In this document: positions 11,801 through 21,312 of the stretch, piece by piece | Numbering within the stretch: position 1 is the first letter of the stretch | How the letters are laid out: each line of letters begins with the position of its first letter | Translations under genes and position numbers: made by a program | DNA from: Sarcocystis neurona | Lineage: Eukaryota; Apicomplexa; Conoidasida; Eucoccidiorida; Sarcocystidae | Direction: 5' to 3' | NCBI GenBank assembly: GCA_000727475.1 | Contig: KL647309.1 | Location: 1,371,820-1,435,819 of the forward strand | DNA: 64,000 nt | Notes under the pieces: model-generated | What the model saw: the letters and a program-made list of their open reading frames with translations, nothing else | What the model was told of the DNA's origin: nothing | The model's database searches: none

Positions 11801-14800
11801 NNNNNNNNNNNNNNNNNNNNNNNNNNNNNNNNNNNNNNNNNNNNNNNNNNNNNNNNNNNNNNNNNNNNNNNNNNNNNNNNNNNNNNNNNNNNNNNNNNNN
11901 NNNNNNNNNNNNNNNNNNNNNNNNNNNNNNNNNNNNNNNNNNNNNNNNNNNNNNNNNNNNNNNNNNNNNNNNNNNNNNNNNNNNNNNNNNNNNNNNNNNN
12001 NNNNNNNNNNNNNNNNNNNNNNNNNNNNNNNNNNNNNNNNNNNNNNNNNNNNNNNNNNNNNNNNNNNNNNNNNNNNNNNNNNNNNNNNNNNNNNNNNNNN
12101 NNNNNNNNNNNNNNNNNNNNNNNNNNNNNNNNNNNNNNNNNNNNNNNNNNNNNNNNNNNNNNNNNNNNNNNNNNNNNNNNNNNNNNNNNNNNNNNNNNNN
12201 NNNNNNNNNNNNNNNNNNNNNNNNNNNNNNNNNNNNNNNNNNNNNNNNNNNCCCCGGTGCTCATCTGCCTCCGGTGCTCATCTGCCCCCGGTGCTCATCT
12301 GCCCCCGGTGCTCATCTGCCTCCGGTGCTCATCTGCCCCCGGTGCTCATCTGCCTCCGGTGCTGTTCTGCCTCTGCTGCTGTTCTGCCTCCGTTGCTCCA
12401 GCGTTGCCTCTGCCACTCGCCTGCCTGTGCTGCTGTTCTGCCTCTGGTGCTCATCTGCCTCCGGAGCTCATCTGTGTCTGCTGCTGTCCTGCCTCAGTTG
12501 CTCGGACACCTCTGCTGCTCTGGCTTCTTCGCTGCTACGGTTTTGCCGCCGGTCTGCTGCCGGGGATGGGGCCCCACGCCGTTGCGGCGGAGCTCGCCAT
12601 GCCCCTGCACTGCTGCTGCTGCTGCAGTTGCTCTACTGCGACTGCTGCGCATAGACCTCACAGCAGTTCGTTGTGCGAAGCGTGTATGTGTCTCTGTCTG
12701 TGTATGTGTGTATGCGCCTGCGGTGCCGCCTGCTGCCTGGGCTTTTCTTCTGTATACTGTGACTACGTATCGCAGATGAACATCTCTGTCTTTCTGCAGC
12801 GACCCACTACAAGTTCCTAGCTTCCTTACCCTTTTGATACGGGAAACTCTTCTATATGCTACAAACCTACGCGTATATAGGGAAAGAGACGGCGGAGTGC
12901 ACGTTGTTGTGTCCATTTTACTGTCCTTGCATAGGCTCGGAGGGTAGAAAACGCTACAGGAGTCTCACATGCTCATACGAATACATGGATATATACGCTA
13001 TAGGCATATAGCCATTTGTACATACTTAGATATACGCATATATATAGGGTACATGCACGCCTATACCCTATTGTATACATATATATATACGCATATAAGA
13101 AGTTGTATATATGTAAGAGGCCTGCACGTATTATTGGCGGCCATGGGGGTGGTGCGCTTCATGCGTGTCTCGACGCGCTTCTTCTGTGTCTCTGTGTCTC
13201 GTCTCCAGTAGAGAAGTGACCTCCCTATACAAACGTGTGTACGTGTGTGTCCCTGTGTTGGACTTTCTTTTTTTTTTGCTGTCTCCGTCTCTTTTCGACT
13301 TCAGCTACGCACCTGCGACGCGAGTCGGAGACGCACTCATCCATCCGTCGCGTCTCTCATTTATGTGGACCGCCATTTTCTCCTGCATGCACCACTTTGC
13401 GTGTGTGTGTGTCTCGCTCTGCGTCGGTGACTGCTGGACGCCGCGGCAAACGCCCCTGCGGCTGCACCTCTACGGGGTCCCTTCCTCTGCAGCTGCTCCC
13501 GTCTCCGTGTCTCCCCGTCTCGCTGTCTTCGTGTCTCCCCGCCTTCGTGTCTCCATGTCTCCTCGTCTCCTCGTCTGCGTCTCCCGCCGTCTCCCCTCGG
13601 TGTCTCCCCGTCTCCGTGTCTCTGTGTCTTTGTACCGCTGTGTCTCTTTTGGTTTCTGCGAGACGACCGAGCCTCTCTGTTTTTTGGAGACCAGGGGCTC
13701 AAAAATAAATTTCGTAGATTTTCTGATCGCCCCAAATTTGATGTACAAGAGTCTTCTTCAAAGGGAGAGTAAATTTATGCGCAGACCGCGCCCTGTCTTC
13801 TTCTCCGTCTCTATCTATCTCTTCCTCTGTATACACACATCTGTAGATATAGACGTCCATCTCCTCGTATACGTATGTATGTGCGTACATATTATATCTG
13901 TCTAGCCATCTCTCTCTATATATAAATATTGATCAAGACATTGTTGTGTCTCACCTTGTCTCTGTATCTATCCGTCTCTTTTATAGGGGTCTACCTGTTT
14001 TGCAAGTGGGAGATAAATCAGCTCGACATGGGGTAACCAACGTATGCGTGTGTATCTGTCTAAGTAAAGATCCACGAACGTGTATGATTTCATGCATGCC
14101 TTCATATATTCATATATGTATATATGGGGATAGATGTATGGATGTATATGATTTTTTGCATGCGTTCATACATATACATATATATAATGTATGTGCGGAT
14201 ATGTGTATGGATGTATTGATTGTGTGCAAGCTTTCACAGGTACATATATGTGTAGAGAGAGATATATGGATGTAGTGGTCGTGTGCATGCATTCATACGC
14301 ATATATGTATGAACGTATATGATTTTATGCATGCGTTTACATACATGTGTGTGTGGAAACAGACGTGCAGGTGGAGGCTGTTATGTTTGTTGCGCATGCA
14401 GAAGCAGAAGCAGCAGCAGGGAGCAGCGAATGTGAGTCAGCTGAGTACGGCGAGCAGCAGCACGAGCTCTCGCGCAGCAGCAGCAGCGGCGAGTGCGTCC
14501 GCTGCTGCTGCTCCTTCTGCTTCCTCGTTTCCTGGGTATACAACAGCAGCAGCAACGCAGTCCCCACATCAGCAGCAGCACGCGTATATGGTGGGCGCAG
14601 CCGGCATGCAAGGGTTCGCGCCGCCTGCGGGTGCTGCTGCTTTTGGAGGAGCTGCTGGACTTCCCGCTGCTGCTGCAACTGCTGCGGATGGCTACCACAT
14701 GCAGCAGCAGCTGTCAGTCGGCTATTTGCAGCAACAGCAGCAGCAAGCGGGGGGAGAGGTGGGTCTGCGGGGGACGCTACAGTCTGCGGCTGCTGCGACG

Positions 14801-17194
14801 CGAGGAGCAGCTGGAGGAGAAGCAGCAGCAGCAGCCGCGGATGGACTGTTTCCTACTTCTGGGGCTGCTGCTCCGTCCTTCCCAGCAGCTAGACATGCTG
14901 CCGCAGGGACGGCGGCAGCGGCAGCAGGCAGTGGCAGAGCCATGGGCAGCTCGCCACAGGTGCAGCAGCATCCTTCTCTCTCCGTAGCAGCGAAGGCAGC
15001 TGCCAGCACCGCTGCAGGACGCAAACACCAGCCACACCATCGGCGACACCACCAGCAACGCGACGCAGCAGCAGGAAGAGTAAGGCCAGTTCTCTGTCTC
15101 TCTCCCATCAGCAGCAGCAGCAGCACCGGCGGTGCCGCAACAGCAACAGCAGCAGCACAAGAGGAAGGAGAATCGACGTCTTGCAGAGCAGCAGGAAGAG
15201 GACAGGCGCAAAACAGTCGTAGCAGCAGTGGCACGCGGCAGCAGGCGCACCACCAGCAGCAGCGGAAGAAGCAGAAGAGGAGAAGCCACGGGACGGACAG
15301 GAGCAGTTGCCAGTGCAGCAGCGGCAGCAGCCATAGCACACAGCAGCAGCAGCAGTCCCGGCTAGCCCAGGAGCAGCAGCAGGAGGAGCAGTGGCGACAG
15401 TAGCAGCAGGAAGAGCAGTAGCGACAGGAGCCAGAGCGGGAGCTGCAGCGGAACCCGGAGCAGCATCAGTAGTAAAGCAAAAAAGTACTTTTCTGTTGAA
15501 GGTGGAGGCAGCCTTTTCACTTGATTGCCTGGGTGGGAGATTGTCTTGGTGACTCTAGGGAGAGGAAACTCTTCTGTAGCTCTATCGTGAGCGATTAGGC
15601 GTCGAAGAATGCTGCCATGCACTGGTCCTTCCGCTGCTGTATATTGTTGCAGCTGCTGTGGGGTGCTGCTGTTGTGGGGTGTTGCTGCTGTGGGTTGCTG
15701 CTACTGCGCTGCTATTTCTGCGCATGCGCTGCCGCTACTGCGGATTCTGCGCGTGCCCCGTTGCTCCTGGTGCTGCTGTTATTTCTGCTCATGCGTTGGT
15801 GCTGCTGCAGTTTGTGCGCGTGCCCCGTTGCTGCTGCGGGTGCTGCTGCTATATTTGCGCGTGCGTTGCTGCTGCTGCCGTTTCTGCGCGGTCCCCATTG
15901 CTGCTGGTGCTGCTGCTGTCTGCGCATGCGGGCTGCTGCTGGTGCCGCTGCTGTTTCTGCCGGTGTGTAGATCTATTGCAGCTGTTTCTGCGCATGCAAC
16001 GGTGCCGCTACCGCTGTGCGCGTGCTGCTGCTGGTCGTGCAGGGTACCCCACCGTCGCTGTCCGCCGGAGCGGGGGGGCGTGTCCAGCAGTTTGCTGTGG
16101 GGTCAGGTGTTGTGGGCGGAGGAGCAGCAGCAGCGGGAGGCAGTGCGAGTAGTCCCTTTCCTGCTGGTGCAGCTGCGACGGCAGCAGGTTCGGCGTCGCC
16201 TTCTGCTTTAGCAGCAGAGTATACAGCAGCGGCAGGCGGAGGAGGAAAGACGAGCAGCAAAAGCTACCTAGCGCCGGCTGCTGCTGGTGCAGGAGGAGGA
16301 GGAGCAGCAGCTGCGGCGAGGGGGGGGGGGCGGGAGGGGGCAGGGTCTCGCATGCGCCGCAGCTACGGCAGCGGCGGGCAGGAGAAGAGCAGCAGCAGTA
16401 GTCGCGGAGAAGAGGAAGGAGCAGCACTCTCTGCCACAGCCGCGCTGCCTGCGCCGCCAGCAGGAGGAGCAGCAGGGGGAGGCCTCGGGGCGCTTTCCGC
16501 TGCAGCAGGAACAGCAGCAGCAGGAGCAGCAGTGGCAGACGACACCGGCAGAAATCACACAGCCACCTCCGAGACTGACGCGTCGTGGGACGGTATATGT
16601 CCCGTTTGCAAAAAAGGGGAAAGTTCTGCGGAGTGTAACATGGTTGCATGCGACGCATGCAATCGGTGGTTTCACTTCGAATGCGTGGTAAGCAAGCATA
16701 TATATATATATATAAATATATATATATATATGTATATGTGTATATATATATACACACACAGTATTATTAATGTATCTTTGTAAATATGGTATTATCAATA
16801 TATATTCATATATGTAGTACTATATATATATATACATATATTTATATATATATATATCTATATATATACATACACATATTTGCATATATATGTACATACA
16901 TGCATATATGAATATATATGTATTTATCCGGATGCATTTGGGAGTTATATATATGTATATATATATGTATACGAGGAGGACAACGTTTGTGTTGAGCGCG
17001 ACGACTTGATGGGGCAGATTAGGACTCGCGCATGCAGACGCTCCCGTCTTGTTATTGACGCATCGCATGCGTTTTGAAAGGGAAGTATTTATGTTTGTGT
17101 GTGCGCACGCGTGCAGGGGTACTCAGCAGAGACGCAAGAAGATGACGCCTGGTTCTGCTTCCAGTGCTACCAGCAGGGCCTCGCCGTCCAGTGA
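3916..17194 (+). CDS. ING: ING-like protein with C-terminal PHD finger, seven exons
   Basis: Proposed exons: 3916-4032, 7175-7279, 7926-9389, 10682-10978, 14402-15079, 16043-16687 and 17117-17194, giving about 1,127 residues. Every intron is phase 0 and GT..AG, with donors such as GTAAGA, GTAAGC and GTAAGG. Exons 1-3 together give an ING-type N-terminal helical region: [19 protein letters not shown] in exon 1, then [20 protein letters not shown] near residues 86-105. The middle is low-complexity Ala/Gln/Gly/Ser. The C-terminus is a PHD finger with all eight ligands: CPVC from residue 1073, CDAC, HFEC, then CFQC after the last intron, with the stop eight residues on. ING proteins are nuclear subunits of histone acetyltransferase or deacetylase complexes and read methylated H3K4. 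Homopolymers near 9224-9233 and 16319-16331 could hide frame errors, and extra exons could lie in the 11351-12251 gap. The ends are firm; the middle exons are less so. Confidence 0.8.
4033..7174 (+). other. Intron 1 of the ING-like gene
   Basis: About 3.1 kb. It holds a pyrimidine stretch (4100-4480), TATG/TGTG microsatellite (4740-6160) and a dense CTG region (6290-7165) that includes a 14-bp tandem array. The donor is CAG|GTTCGT, weaker than the other donors in this gene. The acceptor is GCGTAG|CTTCGT. Confidence 0.55.
6421..6532. repeat. 14-bp CTG-rich minisatellite, about 8 copies
   Basis: The unit TGCTGCTGTTGCTG repeats nearly without change. Fourteen is not a multiple of three, so reading frames rotate through Cys, Leu and Ala/Val with each unit. 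That fits an intronic position. Confidence 0.85.
9390..10681 (+). other. Intron 3 of the ING-like gene
   Basis: Donor GAT|GTAAGC and acceptor CTGTCAG|GGAGGC, both phase 0. CAG-strand tracts (9430-9700) give way to CTG-strand tracts (9960-10500). Nothing domain-like was seen in any frame. Confidence 0.55.
11351..12251. other. Assembly gap (901 N)
   Basis: A run of 901 N. CTG-rich GCTGCTCATCTG sequence lies on the left and a 17-bp tandem repeat on the right, so the gap is probably a collapsed or unread tandem array. Frames reported across it are meaningless. Confidence 0.95.
12252..12375. repeat. 17-bp tandem repeat at the gap edge
   Basis: The unit CCCCCGGTGCTCATCTG (or CCTCCGGTG...) occurs about seven times immediately right of the N run. 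Degenerate relatives continue to about 12490, and the motif CTGCTCATCTG stands on the left edge of the gap. Confidence 0.85.
13499..13680. repeat. Pyrimidine minisatellite (CGTCTCC/TGTCTCC)
   Basis: Imperfect repeats of CCGTCTC, TGTCTCC and CGTGTCTCC on the plus strand, purine-rich on the minus strand. A similar purine array on the plus strand lies at 36055-36315, and a short one at 58260-58440. Such arrays can make triplex or slipped structures and are prone to length change. Confidence 0.7.
15080..16042 (+). other. Intron 5 of the ING-like gene
   Basis: Donor GGAAGA|GTAAGG and acceptor GTCGTGCAG|GGTACC, both phase 0. It contains CAG tracts at 15110-15470 and CTG/GCGCATGC-rich sequence at 15640-16040. 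The frame 15132-15365 (start [16 protein letters not shown]) looks partly protein-like, but its frame does not join exon 5 in phase, so it was left out. Confidence 0.5.
16688..17116 (+). other. Last intron of the ING-like gene, splitting the PHD finger
   Basis: Donor TGCGTG|GTAAGC follows the His/Cys pair of the PHD finger. Acceptor GCGTGCAG|GGGTAC precedes the exon with the last two cysteines. The interior is mainly TATA/TATG microsatellite. Confidence 0.85.
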
Positions 17195-17439
17195 AACAGC
17201 TGCATGCGCAGCAGCAGCAGCGTGCCACAAGCAGCAGGCGCATGCGCAGCAGCAGCAGCATGCCACAAGCAGCAGCCGCAGCATGCCACAAGTAACAAAA
17301 GATGCCACAAGCAACAGCCGCATGCGCAGGACGCACCGCAGTAGCAGCATGCAGAGCAGTGACAGCAGCATGAAGAGCAGCAGCAGCAGCCTGCAGAGCG
17401 TCGGCAGCAGCATCCGGAGTTACGTGTAGCTTCTTGTCG

Positions 17440-18440
17440 GTAAAGTGTCTTTTCTCATTTTCATGGAAGGGGGTCAGTGCTTCTGCGGCAGCTGCAGCAG
17501 CAGCAATGACACAGCCACAGAGTAGCTGTCTAGACCCCCGCGCCCGGGCGTGCATGCAAGAAGCAGACGCAGTGCAGGAATGCTTGCAACGTCGCAGCAG
17601 CAGGAGATGGGACACGTACAGGACCCCGTCCAGTTGGAGCTTTTGCATGCTGCAGCAGCACCGGGACACACATGCGAAACAGAATCCTTCCGTGCGTGCG
17701 GCGATCCCACGCTGCTGCTGCTGCCTCCCAATTGCCGCGAGCTGCGCTGCTGTTGCAGCTGCCTCGCGTGCTGCTCTTGCAGACGCGTCGCTTGCTGCTG
17801 GTGTAGCTGCTTCACTTGCTGCTGATGTAGCTGCTTCACTTGCTGCTGGTGTAATTGCTTCACTTGCTGCTGGTGTAATTGCTTCACTGGCTGCTGGTGT
17901 AATTGCTTCACTGGCTGCTGGTGTAATTGCTTCACTGGCTGCTGGTGCAGCTGCACCGGGTTCTGCTGTGGCCTGTTTGGCGGCTGCCGCCGCCGCTTCT
18001 GTGCTGCTGCTGCTGCTGTTTTTCCGGCGCGCACGAAGGCAGCCGGTGTGTCTGCTGCGCTGCTGTTGGTGGGATTTGGAGGAAAGTGAAGCCGGGGTGG
18101 GCAGCAGATGTCTGTCGTTTTTTGCGTCCCGCTTTTTCTTTTCCTTTCCTCTCGTGTACTCCCCATCGTCTGCGTGGTACAACGGCGCACGCCAACTGCT
18201 GAGAAGGCTGCGCATCACGCCCTTCTTGCCGTCTTCGCAGAACCCCACTGCTTTTATTTCTTCTGATTTTTTTCTTCTCCACGTCCACTCGTCTTCCGTT
18301 TCTTCTTCGTCTTGTGTCCCACGTCTTTTAGCGGTATTCAAAGAAATACCGTACAACCGAGAAAAAACCGGAAGAGAGGGCGGTTTGCTGCAACGCACAG
18401 GCACAGTAACTCCGCAGTGGAACAGCCGCGGCTGCCCGGC
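17440..18440 (-). CDS. Doubtful minus-strand frame with EAITPAAS repeats
   Basis: A long minus-strand frame passes through here. Its 5' part is charged and mixed (GTQDEEETEDEWTWRRKK, then WRAPLYHADDGEYTRGKEKK). Its middle is an array of the octapeptide EAITPAAS coded by a 24-bp repeat. It has no ATG at its 5' end, and its 3' end overlaps the antisense of the last ING exon, so the full frame cannot be a gene. A real exon may be hidden in the 5' part. I do not recognise it. Confidence 0.15.
17791..17950. repeat. 24-bp minisatellite, about 6.5 copies
   Basis: The unit CTTGCTGCTGGTGTAATTGC plus TTCA repeats with small changes (GTAGCT for GTAATT, TGG for TTG). The period is a multiple of three, so all six frames carry an octapeptide repeat. 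It lies about 600 bp beyond the ING-like stop codon. Confidence 0.85.
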
Positions 18441-20251
18441 GAGGAGCGAATACGCGTGTCTGCGCGTATCGCGTCCATCACTCACACGACTCCACACGAG
18501 TCTCTTCGTCTCTTATATACACACGCGTATATTTACGCTTCGCACAGACACGCCAAGGTGGCAGCATAAGTGCAGTCCTGTTTATACTTAAGGACAAGCA
18601 CATAGTTGTAAGTACCCTCATGTATTTGAAATGCACCCGCATGGCTATATATACACATGTGTGTCTATATGTCCACATGGCTATCTACATACACTTATGT
18701 GTGGCCGCGTGCGTACGAGTGATAGAAGCGCATGCATACAGATGAAGAAGAGAGTGCGTGTAGGAGAATTGTACGCCGGCGCATGCATGTGGATATTTAC
18801 TCCAGATATCTTCCAGAGAGTGTCAGCACTCTGTACACAAATGCATGCACGCCGATCCTATGCGCGTGGTTATAAATACGACCCCAGGCAGTAACACAGC
18901 GCGGTGTTAGCTTTCTTGCGCAGCGGCGGCAGAGGACCACACACGTCTAGAGACGAACACGTGTATATAGGGGAAAACCTACGCATGCGTTACGCTTGTG
19001 ATAAATCAGCTGTTGGCAGCGTCGACGGCGTCGTGGCTGGTGTGCTGCGCACCGACTGCGCCATTGTGCGCTCCCCCTGCACCTCGTCCTCCCGACGCGT
19101 CTAACGCAGCAGCAGCAGTCGTCAGTTTTTTGCGCGGCATCGGAAGCGTTTTCTCGAGAACGTAGTACTGCAGTCTGTGTTGCAGCGCAGCGGCGGCGGC
19201 GGTGGCGGCGCATCTCAGATTCTTTTCGAGTAAAAGTACAGTTATTCTGAATAGGCGTGTTACTTCTCGTCAATGACAGCCGCACGACGGCTGCCAGCGA
19301 GAGCAACTGCTTATCCATCTTGCAGTGCGCGCGCAGATGACGCACCTGCCTCAGCGGCAGCGGCTTCTTGTTCCTTGCACTGATATTTCTTTGTGTGTGG
19401 ACAGCACACGCGCGCTGTTGCGATATACGAAGACGAGGAACACCACCAGCAGCTACGTCGTCTTCCGTGAAAGGGTTGTAATTTCCCTGTGTATAGATAG
19501 CGATGGTAGAGACAAAAACGAAGAAGTCGCTAGATATGCTGCAGTGCTGCGTCATACGTCAAGAGGTCGTCAAACGACTCTGCTTTCGGCGTAACACCCT
19601 GTTGGTGCTTCTGCATGGAGGACGCTACGAGGCTTCCAAGCGTTCGCATCTTCAGGGAGTGGCTTGTGTATATACTCGTGTGCAGATACCTGGTCTCTTG
19701 TTTGTATACGCGTGTCTGTAAGTGTAGTACTGCGGCATACAGCCAGCAGTGGAATATTTCAGACATTAGTCGAGGAGAGCACCTTATTGCACAGGGAGGT
19801 TGTACGGCAGCGACGGCGATAGGAAGGTTCCACCCACGCACATATACACATGTATATTTCTGTGTAAGGGCGCAATGATATGTATCTGTATGTATGCGCA
19901 TGCATCGATGTACGTGTATGTATGCATTTATACGCATGTAGTTGTGCTACACATATACGTGTATATATATATATATATATATGCATGTCCGTGGGTGTAC
20001 GTAGATACGTATCGGCGTAGCTGCAAGGGTCTGAGCAGTGGAAGCACACGCGGCGGAATACCTGCCAGGGGGCGTGCGGAGTTGTGTCTGCACCAGCGCA
20101 GGGACGAAGACACACGGCGGTCAGGACGCATGCACAGCACGCGAATCCGCCGTGTGACGCATGCAGCACAGCGGCACGCGCAACAGATGAAAAGAGCGTT
20201 ACACTTACAACACCCCGCTTGTACATCTATAATGTCCCACAATGCCGGATG

Positions 20252-20524
20252 CTAGCTTTCGCAGACTGCGGTGAATGTCAGCCTGTCTTCGCTAACTGTT
20301 ATCCATGGGGAGGCGTTGGGGAAGCTAAAGGGAGGCGTATACAGAGGCAACGGTGGTGCTCCTTCAGACTGTAAAATGAGAGAGGGATATGTACTGTGAG
20401 CGAGATGGTTAGAGGAAAGCCCGAGCGCAGCACAGGAGGACACCCAGCCATAGAAGAGCCTCCTCGATGCACGCTCAACGCCCCAAGTAGAAACAGGTAT
20501 CTCGACAAACGGCAACAAACGCAT
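20252..20524 (-). CDS. Small hypothetical frame, 90 residues
   Basis: An ATG-initiated minus-strand frame of normal, non-repetitive composition (start MRLLPFVEIPVSTWGVER, end DRLTFTAVCES). It lies downstream of the MTHFS stop on the same strand. No domain recognised, no splice partners found. It could be chance in a 3' region. Confidence 0.2.
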   Translation of the reverse strand: MRLLPFVEIPVSTWGVERASRRLFYGWVSSCAALGLSSNHLAHSTYPSLILQSEGAPPLPLYTPPFSFPNASPWITVSEDRLTFTAVCES

Positions 20525-21312
20525 GAGTACAAAAATATGCGTACAAATATACAATATTATATATGTGTATATATATATATGCAGAGACAGAGAGACACGT
20601 GCGAGAAACAGACGCTCCGATGCACACCCCCAGTGTAACTGGTCTCCATACATTTCCTTGTTCACACGTCGATACGCTTACATGGAGACGCGTGTCTCGA
20701 TACACATGTGCATATGAATGTATGTGTGTAGTACACGTTATACGGTGCATACGAAGTGCAAAGGCGACACTGCATCAGAAGACCGAAGACTTCTGCAGAG
20801 ACTTTCCACCCCACAGGTAGAGATGTTTTGACAATGGAAACGCAGGAAAAGCTGGTGGATCAATCTCCCTCCCCTCGCCCGTCGACGGACAATGGCTGCT
20901 ATCAAAAGTCCCCAAGCACTAATCTGCTGCCGTCGCGATTCGTGCTGTCCTGCGGCTGCTAATGCTGCCGCTTCCTGCCTCGCTGCTGCGGCCACCACCT
21001 TTGCTGGATCTGGTGATTAGTTCCGCCGCCAGTGCAGTAGCTGCTACTGAGACAAGCGGCTGGGTTGCTTCTAAAAGACACGCCACTGCACTGCTAACTG
21101 GGCCCCCCGCTGCCGTCATGTTGCAGGTGGTGCTGCCACTCCAATGTGGTTGCCGTTGTTCTGCCTGTGAGACACTACCACTGCTCTTCTATGGCTGTTT
21201 TCGCTCCGGCTTCTGTTGCTCCTGCGGCTGCTGGCGCAGCACCTGCTGGTGACGCGACGGCAGTCGGTGACGGTGTCCCTGTTTTGGTGCCGTGACTCCA
21301 CAGTTACGGTGT

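Larger units (their letters stand above)
10979..14401 (+). other. Intron 4 of the ING-like gene, containing an assembly gap
   Basis: The donor TCG|GTAAGA follows a basic exon end (KKTRKSS). The acceptor GCATGCAG|AAGCAG is at 14401. The intron contains CTG tracts, the N run at 11351-12251 with a 17-bp repeat, TATA/TATG microsatellite (12960-13110, 13850-14340) and a CGTCTCC-type pyrimidine minisatellite (about 13499-13630). Confidence 0.5.
17195..21312. other. Convergent spacer between the ING-like gene and MTHFS
   Basis: Both flanking genes end here, so the stretch should hold two 3' UTRs. CAG tracts cover 17200-17410 and CTG tracts 17700-18050, including a 24-bp array. Then come ordinary-composition sequence (18050-19850), TATG microsatellite (19860-20000) and mixed sequence to 21300. 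Short unassigned frames occur, for example 19503-19721 (+) and 20252-20524 (-), but I see no domain or splicing pattern that makes a gene. Confidence 0.5.

Noticed and set aside
10802..12820. 672-residue frame spanning the first gap
   Set aside because: It runs through 901 N. Only its start (to 10978) is used, as ING exon 4; the rest is repeat and gap.
15132..15365. Possible extra ING exon with a basic Gln-rich peptide
   Set aside because: Available AG sites enter a different frame that meets a stop, and exon 5 joins exon 6 in phase without it.
17052..17194. Minus-strand frame over the last ING exon
   Set aside because: It is the antisense shadow of the PHD exon, whose eight zinc ligands identify the plus strand as coding.
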